From Pomacea canaliculata (lineage: Eukaryota; Mollusca; Gastropoda; Architaenioglossa; Ampullariidae): a stretch of DNA of 64,000 nt. The notes beneath the pieces are model-generated. The model had not been told where the DNA came from and did not search any database. It saw only the letters and a program-made list of their open reading frames with translations. The DNA lies in the NCBI RefSeq assembly GCF_003073045.1, contig NC_037600.1, forward strand, positions 14,031,188-14,095,187. Reading direction: 5' to 3'. Shown here piece by piece: positions 53,736 through 64,000 of the stretch (within the stretch, counting starts at the first letter, position 1; each line of letters begins with the position of its first letter). The position numbers and the translations under genes are program-made.

Positions 53736-54789
53736 CACGTCTATGATCAAAACATTCAGCAGTCATTCGACAAGTTCAGAGACAAAGCCAATCGGTCTGT
53801 AAAGAATGATTTTATTTTTGTGACGAACGTACATTATAACCTTACTGAATGTGCATCACGTGTAACATTCCTTCCTTCCTTCCTTCCACACAAGCTTATC
53901 AGGTTTTTTCCGTTGCCTTCCCGCCCACGGACCTCACCAAGCGTGACTCTGACATGATAAAGACTAGAGATAAATACTAAACTGTTCTAATAAATGTTTT
54001 TAATGTCCACCATCAGTGACAACTGGCACTTGTCTCTTTTTAGGTCATCATTAGGCATTGTCAATATTTTAGAACGCGTGAACCTGAAAAGAGTGCACGA
54101 GCATTTATATCTTCTGTCCAAAACATAAATACACAAAAGGGGGCACTATAGACTTTTATTAATGTAAAAGAAAAGAGACTGTTCACAGAACACAGATAAA
54201 TAACTAATCAAATGAGTAAACCCTTGATTAATTAGACATTTCAGCAACCGTAGAAATTATAGAGATTACTTGGTCTTGTAATAGTCTTGATCTTTATTAT
54301 CAAAAGGAAACTCAAAACTCTGGAGAAAGACAAGAAAAGAGTTTGATTTAGAAAGACCCTCTGACACTAATTGCAGACATATAAACCCCTTCTTTTAATT
54401 GCAATATATTTTTTATTTTAATCTCATCTCGTTGCCTCTTTAAGTTATAGCACACTTATTCCTATTATAAAAAAAAATAATTTAATCATGTGTTTCTGTA
54501 TTAAAGGATTATTTAAAGTATATTTGCTTTCTAATTACAGACGCTGAATTTTTCAATATAGTAACCTTAAAATGTTTAATGTACACAGGATTACAGTTAT
54601 ATCTTGGACAGACCCCAGCCTACTGGGTTCATTGAGTTCATTCACAAGTCAGCAGGAAAGGTCATTGTGTAAAAATACACATGGCCTAGAACCTCTCTTT
54701 GGTAGATAAACAAAATGATTCTATTTTTATATGGCTTGACCAACTGTCCTTCCTACTTACCCCCTAAACACACCTGGACCGTTGTGTTC

Positions 54790-54795
54790 TTTATT
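54790..54795 (-). promoter_or_regulatory. Possible polyadenylation signal, gene D
   Basis: The minus strand reads AATAAA about 185 bases after the gene D stop, similar in spacing to that of gene C. Confidence 0.3.
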
Positions 54796-54977
54796 CTTTA
54801 TACAAAACTGTACAGCGTTTGTGTTTGCACATACACAGATGTAAGTCTCTCTCTCTCCTCACACACACACATATATAAACACATGCACACGCAGCTATAA
54901 ATGCATTCATAAACATACAAATGTCTATGCTTATGTAAATATATACAATAATTCTCCTAAATTCACTGAGGTCGTTA

Positions 54978-57748
54978 TCAAAGACCATCATCGACTAGCA
55001 CATTGTCCAAGCCAGTTGTCTGCACGCACGTGTCCAGCTCCTGAAACACTTTCTTCAGCCGTCTGTCCAGTGCCAGGAAATGGCTGTCTATCAACACCGG
55101 GTGGATGGGGTCGGACCTCAACACCTCCTTCAAGACCCGACTGAGAACACCGTCCCGCAGCAGCTGCAAGCTGTTCCACGTGGACATCCTCAACCTGCAA
55201 GGTGAGCAGAAATATTCAGATGCTGGAGCTCGAGAAGTCCATCTTCATCTTTATTGTAACCTTACCAAGTGACCCTTTCACCTAAAAGCCAAATATTCGA
55301 TCCTCCACCCTCACCCCACGCCCTACCCCAACTGCCTCTGCTACCATCCGCCATCATCGGGATTTCACCCCGTTCCACTTCCCTTCCCACCCAGTCTTTT
55401 CACGCTCTGATGAGTTCTGAATCGTCTCTCGCGCGTGCAGGTGGCTTCACAACAGCTGTGCCCTCGACTAGAGACTGACTGATCCACATTGCTTGTCTCG
55501 AAATGATGTCAGTAAAGCTTTACTGTCAGTTCCAAATAAATGCATTCACAAATTACCAAAAACAGATCGAGATTTGGGGCTTTAAAGAGAACTTTCGTCG
55601 CAGACATTACAAAAACATGGCAACTGTGCTCTTTCAGCCGTGTAATACACGATTCAACGAGAAAACTCCAGACGCCCAGCCCTGTGGACAGATGTCACAT
55701 ACCGAGAGTGTCCCAAGTCGAGATCTGAACCCTGAGCCTCTCACTGCAGTGGTGAAAAGCGAGTGTCTTAACACTAAACTCTTCTGAATCTTAGATGATT
55801 AAATTAAACTGGTTTAAAACAAAAAACAAAAAATGACCGAACACGTGACCCCAACTGTAGGGCCCAAAACTCTACCAGAAACTCTGCCACATGTTCCTGT
55901 GCTGTGCTGAGCTTCTTTGTTTCGAAGTACAATATAATGCAATATAAATGATCGCAGAGGGCAATTAGAAGGCAGGTCAAACTGTCATAATAAACAACCA
56001 GTAATACTCGTATAGCACAGCATCAATACCATCACACACTCATACCAGCCACTCAGATAATCCCCCATCAGACGCTCGTATATCACAGGAGGCTCCCGGT
56101 AGTGGAGTGGTTCAGATATTTGCTTGTCACCACTGCAGTGAGGGGCTCTGTGTTCAGATCTCGTCTCGGGAAAATCTCTGTTTGTGACACTTGTTCGTAA
56201 GGCCAGTTTTTTGTTTTATTTTGTTTTGTTTTGTTTTGTTTCGTTTTGTTTTGTTTTGTTTTGCTTTGTTTTGTTTTGTTTTGTTTTCACCTTCCTCTTC
56301 ATCATCCCTCTCTCCAGCAATGCGATATCACTTCAAGGTGGAAGCACTTTCCCAGTAAACCAACCAACAAAAATATTATCACAGTTGAGACCCAAATACA
56401 ATCAAAACTTATTTAAGACACGCCGTGAAACTATACTATATAAGACAACCTCCTGTTTGTCCTGCTCGCAAGCACTAAGAACAGACGAACCAACGTGCTG
56501 GCAAGACTCTTCTGACAGGATATACGTATCATTAACATACCTGTGGCGGTTTTTTGACGATTTCCTCTGTAAGGACATGCTTATCATTTTTAAAACTGTA
56601 GTAGTTAAAAGACGCGCAAACAGAAGGGACCTGATGTACCTACATGCAGCAGTCTTGTAATGGAGCGAGGATGGCGACTTCATCATAATAAGGGTTGCCG
56701 AAACTGAAACATAACAACCATTGTTAGCTTCGTGCTTGAAACTGGATGAGGTGGGATGAGGTGGGGTGAGGTACCTGAATTTGTAATATTTCTTACATCA
56801 TTTGGGGATTGAGGTGTTAAGAGACCCCGCTATTCCCAGGACCAATATTTTGTGAAGATGGCGCCCACTTCTTCTTCCTTCACTGCTTTATCTTTCCTCT
56901 GTTCTCTGTGCAGTCAGATAAATATCCCGACAGCGGGGTCGACTGAGAAAATCTGTTGCGCAACACAAGTATCGAACCGGCTTGCCACTAGGTTTGGACG
57001 CCAGTGCTTTATCTACTCCGCTACCCACTTCCCCGTATGTACACATGCATACACATGAGTGTTTACATACATGCAAGGATACCATGATACGTGCACACAG
57101 CATGCCCAGATAAACGCATAATAAATAACTACTGCGTACATAATATTCAGACATGCATACACATTTATTACAATTTCCTTCCACCTAAAAAAAGGGGACA
57201 ATACCCAGCCCATGTTTTACATAATACTGCAAACCAGTCAGGTAACTCATCGATATTAGCAGTTATGAGGACGGTGTGCGTGTGTCTATCTATCTATCTA
57301 TTCCTCTTTGTGCATCAGGTTGCACATAAGGCCTCAACCAGAGTCCGCCACCGATGTCGATCGGCTGAAACACGCTCTAGGTGACCCCATGTCCAGCCCT
57401 TTCCTTTCATCTCCCTTTCCACTGTTCTTCTCCAAGTTTCCTTTGGGCGGCCTCGTTTTCTTCGGCCGTCTGGAGTCCATCGTAGGGCGACTCTGGAAAG
57501 GTCTGCTGTCTGCTGGCGGTGTGCGTGTGTATGGGAGGGTATTGGTGTTTTACGCCGAGCAACAACTAAGGTTACATTACAGCAAGGCAGCCAGCCCTGT
57601 AAACAGATGTCACATGCAGAGAAAGAACACCGTGCCCGACACGAGAGCCGAACCAAGGACAGCCAACTTTCACTGTATTGGTGACGGGCGCTAACTGCTG
57701 AGACACCGAACCGGTAGTAATGATGGCTACAGTGGCAGTGATGACATT

Positions 57749-57819
<71 letters not shown>

Positions 57820-60800
57820 GCAAACCTTTTGCCGTTGTCCAACATAACCAGCATTCCAGTATCGGTGTCATTGGTGAACTCGACGTGATGACGGTCGTTG
57901 TTTCCAGTGAGGAAGTCGAAGACGGCCGTGTCCATGATGTCCAGCAGCAGGAATCGATGACGTCTGTACACGTCTAGTCGGCGGAGTACGTCACAGTACG
58001 TCTTGTGCGAACTGTTTTCAGATTCGTTGAACCTAGAGGAGATGAAGTAAAAGCTTATCTTTCTGGGTGACACTGCGTTAGACACGTGGGTTAGTCCATG
58101 CGTACTCCAACAGTCAGGGTTAAGGTCAGTGTCTAGGTCACATGGGACGTGCTCACACATTCCAACACTGTGCGTGACGTATTCACACATTCCAACATCA
58201 ACAAGGACCAGCATCATGTGTGACGTACTAGCACATGGTGGCGCTAAGCCTGTGGGTGACGTATTCATTCCAGAACCTACCAGCCCCAACAAGTACTCAC
58301 ACAGTCCAGAACCGTCCAGTGTTCAGGTCCTTTGACAGGTTTGTTAACGTTTGTCACGTGACCACACAAACCAATAACATCTGACTCCCTCCAGTTTCCG
58401 TCACTTACTTGTTTAGGATAGCTGTCTTGAAGTCTAGCCTCCAGGGATGACGAACCTTGCTGAGAGTTATCTCAGGTGGCAGCCACAGAATTACCACCCC
58501 TTCCAGCAGCTTTTGATTCGTACAAACACCAGATAGTTCGGTACAGTGGCGACACGCACCGTAGAAACAATCTCTGCCATCTAAGGCGAAAAAAAAAACA
58601 AACACAAAACTCTCAGTACATGGTTTTTAATTTCAGGGACTTGCAAAAGAGTGCATTCGTTTTTATTAACAGATTTAGAAAAGGTATGGCTTCTCTGTTA
58701 TCCTCAACTAATACTTGCTGTTTACAACCTGACTCAAAAATTTTAAAAAATTCCTTAAATCATTATTAATTAAATCGAATGAATTCTTTTAATTGGACTA
58801 TTGAGCCTACAGCTGGTACAACACCCCCGCTCTTCATTGAAATGCCACGAAAAGTCCAAAGTTCTGCCCCAGGGTGAAAAAAATTGAGTTTGAGTGACAA
58901 TGATGTCTGCCTGTACAACCTTATGCCTGGGGATGCTCACACAGTAATTTCATTGAATTATCCAAGCAATTCAACAACATGGGCTGGGATTTGATTTGAC
59001 ATACTTCATCCGAAGTTCGACAGCGAGAGATAATAATCGTGGAAGCACGCGGCTTCCACCATGCCAAATGAATCATTTCAAACAGAACAATCAATGAGAT
59101 GGCAATCACCTGCTGATGTACACATGTAATCGGTGATTAACGACATGAACCGAAAAAATATTGCGATCCGCTAAACTGAGCTGTTCCCCCAATGTTTACC
59201 ACAAAATTTACAAATGAATCATAACTGTTTTCAAAGTTTTAGTACACGATTTTAAACAAACAATAACAACATCCAGCTGGCAATGTCCTGTGCTGTGTGA
59301 GTTCACTAAAAGTTGTTCTTAACCTGACTAGACTATGAACAAAAGCTTAAACAGATATAAAAAAAATTGCCACATTTAATCAAACGTTTGTCTGTATTCT
59401 CTCAGCTGATGACTTGATATTAATTATCTTCAAAGAAAATGCAAAAATCGAGAAAACTTATTGTACTTTAAGTGTAATTAATGTTTTTTCTCGCTGAAAC
59501 TGAATGCGAGATCTTTATACATTATTTGCAGGCCATACCTGTTGACAACATTTCGCCATAGTCTAATGACATCTCATCTCAAGAATCTCAGGAAGGGTTC
59601 AATACTTAACTGACCTTTGACATAGAAAGTCTCCATAAGCGACTGGGTCGCCACTGGTATGACCTCGCCACGAAGATTGAGCAAGCGGCCAACAGCTAAG
59701 GGAACCCTTCGGATATTTAAAATCCTAAGGAAATGACAAAACACCGGTTCGAATTTATCATTTTTTGTGCCAAGTCATACAGTTTAACACCTTTTAGTTT
59801 TGTTGGCGTTAACGTATGGGAAATCAGTGAAGGTCTTTAAGGTATGAAAAGAAAGAAAGAAGAAAGGAAAAGAGGAAAGAAAGAAAGAAGCCAGTTGATA
59901 AAAACCCACCTTGAAAGGTGAAAAGACGCAATTTCAGCATTGTGTCTGTCCCTGCCTAGTTTACCTGCAAGTGCTAAAAAAGTGCTCCTTTCATAACTGC
60001 AATCATATTGTACGATCGTGAGGTAAAATGTTGCCGAACTTTAGGTCAACTACATTTTATTTGAATGTTGTTTTATAATTTATTTGTGCGTTGAAATTTA
60101 AATTCCTCCCTCTCACTACTACCCGAAAACAATGCAGCACACTCCCATAAACAGATCGAAATAAATATTCGATCTGTGCTTCGCTCTCTGCACACATGTA
60201 AATATAAATATAATAATCTTACAACATCGGCTTGAAGACCACCATCTGTTGACCCTCCAACTCCAAGGTGAGCTTTAGCTGTGTGCCTGCGGTGTTGATG
60301 TTTGCCTGAGTGACTTCTCCCTTAGCCAAGGCGCCAAGAATGGCCCCTAAGGGACAATCATAAAGTTAGCTTGTCCTTCTTGCAATGATGATAATGATGG
60401 TGATGAGGAGGAGGAGGAGAAGAAGAAGAAGGAGGAGGATAAAAAGAAGCTAAACGAGAAAAAAAAAACAAAGAAAAAAAAGAAAAACAATTTATGAAAT
60501 CAAGAAAAACAATGAACAAGACAAAGTACAGCTTACCAAGACGCGGGGCGAAGTCGGGTATGATCTGGCGAGATGTCACCCAGGCGGAGGCGGTCTGCCA
60601 GGGTGACAGCGCTCCAACGAGCGAGCGGTTGAGATCCACCCGGTGTTTCTGGACAAGACGCTCGACTTTCAGTTCAAGTGTGGGAACGATCGTCTCCTTG
60701 TCCTCCGTGGTCTCCTTCGCCCACGGGGAAGCTGGACTTGTGTGGAGGGCGGTGTCCGAGAGGCTAAAGCAGAACATGATCACCGCCACGGCAACTGCAA

Positions 60801-61603
60801 CCAGAAGTCGCAGCCGGTGCTTGACGAGTCCGGGAATGTATGCACGTTTCCATGACGATGTATGCCTGGATGGTTCGTGTGCTTCGCGCAGTGGTCGGAC
60901 GGAAGCAGGGATGGGCGACCATCCATCGGGCTGAAGACGGAAGAAAGAACCTTAAATGACATTTTATTTGCTGAGAGTACTGCTAACGAAAATTTATTTA
61001 AAGGTCTGGTAGGTTGCAATTTGTGTAACTTGGTAAAGCTTAGTCCATGATATTGTTTTCCAAAGTCTTGACGAAAACTCAGTTTTAGAAAAACCAGTCT
61101 ACCAAGCATCTCCATGCACAGAAAGTACATTAGAGTTATTGTAATAATATCTTGAATTATACTGATATAATTATGTAGGATTATACGCAATTGCATTATG
61201 ACAGATATATATGTTATCGTAAAATCCCTTTCTATGTTGTCCAGTGACATAAGCAATTAAATCAATCCTTTGTTCGTTTTCTTAATCTGCTATGAAAAGA
61301 GAAAGAGAAAAAAAAAGGGGAAGAGAAGACTAAAAGAACTCACACCCACACACACACGTTGATGACAATAGACTATTTGAATTATTCAGAATAATTATTA
61401 CACAATCAATGCCAGCACATCCAACCGCAACAATATAATAATTCTATTTAACATAAGAACTTTTTAAAACATGACACCCGACTTATAATTTCTAAATACA
61501 AATATTATTTGCGAAAGCGAGAACTCACTGTAAAGTTGTGGCCGTGATCGTGATATTGGTTAATTAGTTGCCCTGTAGGGAAGATGTCCGACTCTTCATC
61601 CAT
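54978..61603 (-). CDS. FAM20B-like kinase paralogue (gene D, intact)
   Basis: Minus-strand exons: 61603-61529 (MDEESDIFPTGQ), 60930-60537, 60346-60223, 59996-59910, 59724-59615, 58580-58409, 58032-57826, 56703-56644 and 55194-54978. The frame is continuous for 481 residues. The cytoplasmic tail is long (about 75 residues), then comes an anchor LRLLVAVAVAVIMFCF and a luminal kinase. Landmarks are VVFKPM (K195), HNAEIASFHLSR, NNDRHHVE (D367) and VMLDNGK (D386). The usual DFLIGN is DFLTGN here. A TATATA box lies 134 bp above the ATG. A (GTT/AAC)n microsatellite begins a few bases inside intron 7. Closest relative is gene C, nearly identical in exons 7 and 9. The acceptor may differ from the xylose of FAM20B; the sequence does not tell. 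Confidence 0.92.
55655..55790 (-). repeat. SINE family 1 copy, reverse, 3' truncated
   Basis: Read on the minus strand it gives AGTGTTAAGACACTCGCTTT, then CAGTGAGAGGCTCAGGGTTC and AGATCTCG. It matches the head of the copies at 53150 and 56091. It lies in intron 8 of gene D. Confidence 0.65.
56091..56360 (+). repeat. SINE family 1 copy split by a TTTTG repeat
   Basis: The head CGGTAGTGGAGTGGTTCAGA with CAGTGAGGGGCTCTGTGTTC and AGATCTCG is followed by a long (TTTTG)n run (56209-56287), then the family tail CTTCAAGGTGGAAGCACTTT. It lies in intron 8 of gene D. Confidence 0.7.
56209..56287 (+). repeat. (TTTTG)n pentanucleotide repeat
   Basis: About 15 units with two single-base variants, inside a SINE family 1 copy. 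Confidence 0.95.
57312..57545 (-). mobile_element. LINE 3' tail fragment
   Basis: The minus strand encodes VALRWTPDGRRKRGRPKETW followed by RRTVEREMKGKGWTWGHLER and RWRTLVEALCAT. This is the well-known C-terminal tail of many invertebrate non-LTR reverse transcriptases. Only about 75 codons remain, inside intron 7 of gene D. It ends directly next to a SINE copy. Confidence 0.8.
57547..57720 (-). repeat. SINE family 2 copy, tRNA-like head
   Basis: Minus strand: CGGTGTCTCAGCAGTTAGCG (A-box region), GGTTCGGCTCTCG (B box), TTCTTTCTCTGCATGTGACA and CTCGGCGTAAAA at the tail. It lies in intron 7 of gene D between the AAC microsatellite and a LINE tail. Confidence 0.7.
57750..57820 (+). repeat. (GTT)n / (AAC)n microsatellite at a splice donor
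   Basis: About 23 perfect units. On the minus strand the run of AAC begins about five bases after the intron 7 donor of gene D (AAAAG|GTTTGC). Confidence 0.97.
58140..58320 (+). repeat. Degenerate intronic repeat of gene D intron 6
   Basis: Four loose copies of a GTGTGACGTATTCACACATTCC-like motif, matching those in gene C intron 6. Confidence 0.65.
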
Positions 61604-61736
61604 TCCGTGCTCTTAATTAACAGTTTTGTCTGTCGGAGCAGGCTGCTTAAATACCAGCCGGTGTAAGCTGATTGTGTTATCCCCTCGAATTTCTGCTCAC
61701 CGGTAAACTCTGGTGTACTGTGCGAAACCACTGACC

Positions 61737-61742
61737 TATATA
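61737..61742 (-). promoter_or_regulatory. Probable TATA box of gene D
   Basis: TATATA within CCTATATAGG lies 134 bp upstream of the gene D start codon on the minus strand. The DNA around it (about 61740-61932) recurs at two other places in the cluster, so this promoter region has been copied. Confidence 0.45.
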
Positions 61743-62052
61743 GGTGGATTGCTGTCTGTGTGTCGAGCCATCGAGACCAACGTTTAGCCTCTTGCAAAGT
61801 TCTCCACTGTTACGAGCATAAACAAAGAATGGGACTAAACCGGAAGCTTTGTACACACCTGCGTCGTTTTAGTAGTTAACTGGAAAAAATCGTCTGCCAG
61901 CAGTCCAGTAATACAAGTTCGTGGTTGGTGAAACTACCCTTATCGTGTAACCTATTCATTTCCACCTCCTCGAGCATCTGTAGGACACATCTGGAATATT
62001 CTAAAACTGCTCCTGTGACAGTGGAAAATCATCCTCATATATCGGTCTAGTG

Positions 62053-62669
62053 CAGGGATGGACAACCTACGGCCCGCGGGCCATATCCGGCCCGTGAAAC
62101 TTCTGCCCACTGTGCAGGAAATCGGCATGTTAGTAATAAAAGAAGACATAAAAAAACGAAAAAAAAAAGGGAAGAAGAAGTATTTATCCCCACGTAGGGG
62201 CGTCTCTCAATCTTTTTTTTCGATGGACAAACATTTCGATTCAGTTCTCCGACTTGGTGTCTCTACGATGAGGCCGGACATTCAGAAGTTGGTTTCGGGT
62301 AAACAACTTCAAATATCTCACTAATTACTACATAATTAATGGTAAGTACAACTTGTTTCTAATAAAAAATGGTATCTGCTCTAATTTTTTTTTTCCTTTT
62401 TGTATTTTTGCGGTGAAGTGGCCCGCGACACGGCTGTCCGAAATGGATATGGCCCGCGGCACGGCTGTCCGAAATGGATATGGCCCGCGACACGGCTGTC
62501 CCAAATGGATATGGCCCGCGACACGGCTGTCCCAAATGGATATGGCCCGCGACACGGCTGTCCCAAATGGATATGGCCCGCGACACGGCTGTCCCAAATG
62601 GATATGGCCCGCGACACGGCTGTCCCAAATGGATATGGCCCGCAGGCCGAAAAAGGTTGTGCATCACTG
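62053..62669 (+). mobile_element. Internally deleted hAT element with target duplications
   Basis: The left end CAGGGATGGACAACCTACGG and the right end (read backwards CAGTGATGCACAACCT) form imperfect inverted repeats, with GGCCCGCGGGCC-type inner sequence. An 8-bp target duplication GTCTAGTG flanks it (62045-62052 and 62670-62677). Inside, about 62224-62324 encodes the last 33 residues of a transposase (HFDSVLRLGVSTMRPDIQKL, ending in QISH). The same tail is encoded by the larger element at 63166. Most of the coding region is deleted and a tandem array fills the right half. Confidence 0.9.
62420..62648 (+). repeat. 31-bp tandem array inside the hAT element
   Basis: Seven full units of 31 bp start at 62420, 62451, 62482, 62513, 62544, 62575 and 62606, with a partial eighth at 62637. 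Each begins GGCCCGCGACACGGCTGTCC and ends AAATGGATAT. The first two carry CCGAAA and the others CCCAAA. The related element at 63166 has one copy of this 31-bp segment beside its end. Confidence 0.95.
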
Positions 62670-63165
62670 GTCTAGTGGTAGGAAGTACCACGTGTTGACA
62701 CTTCATGTTAAGCTGCCACGTTTGAACTCTGACCCTGTTCTGGGTCGATTGGTTGCAGCTGTAGGGGTATGATAAGTCAGAGACACTAAAGAACAAGGAT
62801 GCCATCCCTCGCGCGGGAACAGATCTCTTGCGACGCGCATGCGCTGGACTAAGTCATTGCTTTGCCTTTTCCGGTTTTGCTTTGCACAGTGCGTCGCAGA
62901 GCTACTGTCGATATTATTTTGAGATGCCAGGCACTAGCTATGCGATTCCAGGATGCCCTGCATGGAAAAGTCGACACAAAGGTTTATTATTTTTTCCACA
63001 TACGAAAACTAGACAATCAAGACTGGGGGAAAAAAATCTGAGAGCTGTGAATCGTTGTGATTCTATCTTGAAAGAGCGACCATTTGCTCCAGACATTTCA
63101 AACCCGAGTGTTATATTGAAAGTTAGCCACCACGTGGGAGAAATGTAGGGTTTTATATTTTAGGA

Positions 63166-64000
63166 CAGTGATGCACAACCTTTTTCGGCCTGCGGGCCAT
63201 ATTCCCTTCCGACACGCGTGTCGCGGGCCGCTTCACCGCAAAAATTACAAAAACAAAAAAAAATAGAACATACCATTTTTATTAGAAAAAAGTTGTACTT
63301 AGTGGGATATTTGAAGCTGCTTTTCCGAAACCAGCTTCTGAATGTCTGGCTGCATCGAAGAAACACCAAGTCTGAGCACTGAATCGAAATGTTCGTCTGC
63401 GAGGCGATGACGTAAGAGGGGTTTCGTCCGTTTCATCACTGAAAACGTTTGTTCACACACATAAGTACTTGTAAACATCGTGATCATCCTTAACGCTTGT
63501 TTTCGGAGATTTGGAAAAGTTTCTGCAGGCAACACTGCGTAGAAAGCAATTGTCTGCATCTCTCGAAATTTGTCAAGTAGGGATGTCTGGCTTTGCAAGT
63601 CGATCAGTTCCAGTTGCAGGTCTGTCGGGGCACTTGACACATCTGCCGCAAATGGATTTTCGAAGAGACGTATTTCATCCTTCAAATCATGAAAATCCTG
63701 AAATCTTTCACTGAAATTATCCTTCAAGAGCCCCAAAAGTTCTATCATTCTTTCTTTGGGGAAAGACATATGTTGCTGCTGATCCTGACGTAGAGATGTA
63801 CACGTTGGGAAGTGGACAAGCTCCATCCTTCCCGCCTGCTGAATGAAGAGTAGTAATTTCGCTTGGAATGCTGTTATGTCCGCATACACATGCGAAATCA
63901 ACTTGTCTTTCCCTTGTAGTTTGGTGTTGAGTTCATTCAGATGTGACCTGATGTCGCATAAAATCGCCAAATCCCACAGCCACGAGGGGTCGTTCAGCTG
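63166..64000 (-). mobile_element. hAT element of the same family, truncated by window edge
   Basis: The left end is CAGTGATGCACAACCTTTTT followed by CGGCCTGCGGGCC, identical in type to the right end of the 62053 element but in reverse orientation. The candidate target site before it is TTTTAGGA. Transposase runs on the minus strand toward this end, and the other end lies beyond 64000. Confidence 0.85.
63302..64000 (-). CDS. hAT transposase, C-terminal part (GTF2IRD2/Charlie8-like), open to window edge
   Basis: The frame is open from the right edge (QLNDPSWLWDLAILCDIRSH) to a stop at 63302. It contains LNELNTKLQGKDKLISHVYA, a stretch FENPFAADVSSAP, and the hAT dimerisation signature MFTSTYVCEQTFSVMKRTKP. 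It ends HFDSVLRLGVSSMQPDIQKL then VSEKQLQISH. This arrangement matches the transposase-like region of GTF2IRD2 and many invertebrate relatives. No stop or frameshift is seen over 232 codons, so the element may be young. The N-terminal part lies outside the window. Confidence 0.88.

Larger units (their letters stand above)
52535..54977. other. Spacer between gene C promoter and gene D 3' end
   Basis: Holds a SINE family 1 copy and the 53578 copy of the gene D upstream segment. The DNA just above the gene C start aligns loosely with that above gene D (ACCGGTGT-containing stretch), but gene C lacks the TATATA box in that place. Confidence 0.45.

Noticed and set aside
56184..56660. Phe/Cys/Leu-rich frame
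   Set aside because: Translation of the TTTTG repeat joined to SINE sequence.
57315..58292. Long minus-strand frame of 325 codons
   Set aside because: It is gene D exon 7 read through its donor into the AAC repeat (poly-Thr), a SINE and a LINE tail; not one protein.
62359..62805. Several long frames on both strands over the 31-bp array
   Set aside because: A 31-bp unit shifts through all frames and happens to lack stops; codon content is only the repeat.

Overview
This window is animal nuclear DNA, probably from an invertebrate and most likely a gastropod or other mollusc. The sequence shows AT-rich DNA with small exons, large introns, GT-AG splice sites, SINEs, LINE fragments and hAT transposons. 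The mollusc assignment is an inference from gene content and repeat style, not a proof.

Left part (about 1-27 kb): the minus strand carries the 5' end of a sodium-activated potassium channel gene of the Slo2/KCNT (Slack/Slick) family. Two shared exons (5007-5086 and 4453-4543) encode the conserved block before and through membrane helix S1. The rest of the channel lies beyond the left edge. Three separate candidate first exons (20067-20170, 9280-9497 and 26710-26810) all end at a good GT donor in the same phase and all fit the shared exon. This suggests alternative promoters giving different cytoplasmic N-termini, as known for vertebrate Slack. One of them lies inside an intron of the neighbouring kinase gene on the other strand.

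Middle and right part (21.7-61.6 kb): a cluster of four FAM20-type secretory-pathway kinase genes. Gene A (+, 21707-32893) looks like the true FAM20B (glycosaminoglycan xylosylkinase) orthologue. Gene B (+, 36962-41779) and genes C (-, 45218-52534) and D (-, 54978-61603) are diverged relatives. The order is A> B> <C <D. All share the same intron positions and phases and keep the kinase landmarks. A and D are intact. B and C each carry one single-base indel that breaks the frame, either early pseudogenes or assembly errors. The last exons of C and D are nearly identical although their introns are not. Shared exon lengths suggest that A is the ancestral copy and that B, C and D arose from later duplications.

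Mobile DNA: a complete short hAT element with 8-bp target duplications and an intact C-terminal transposase frame sits in an intron of A (24566-25735). A second hAT family is present at the right end as a deleted copy carrying a 31-bp tandem array (62053-62669) and as a larger copy running off the edge (63166-64000). A decayed non-LTR reverse transcriptase lies in an intron of C, a LINE tail lies in an intron of D, and two tRNA-like SINE families are scattered through the window. The remaining intergenic and intronic DNA shows microsatellites and little else that can be supported.
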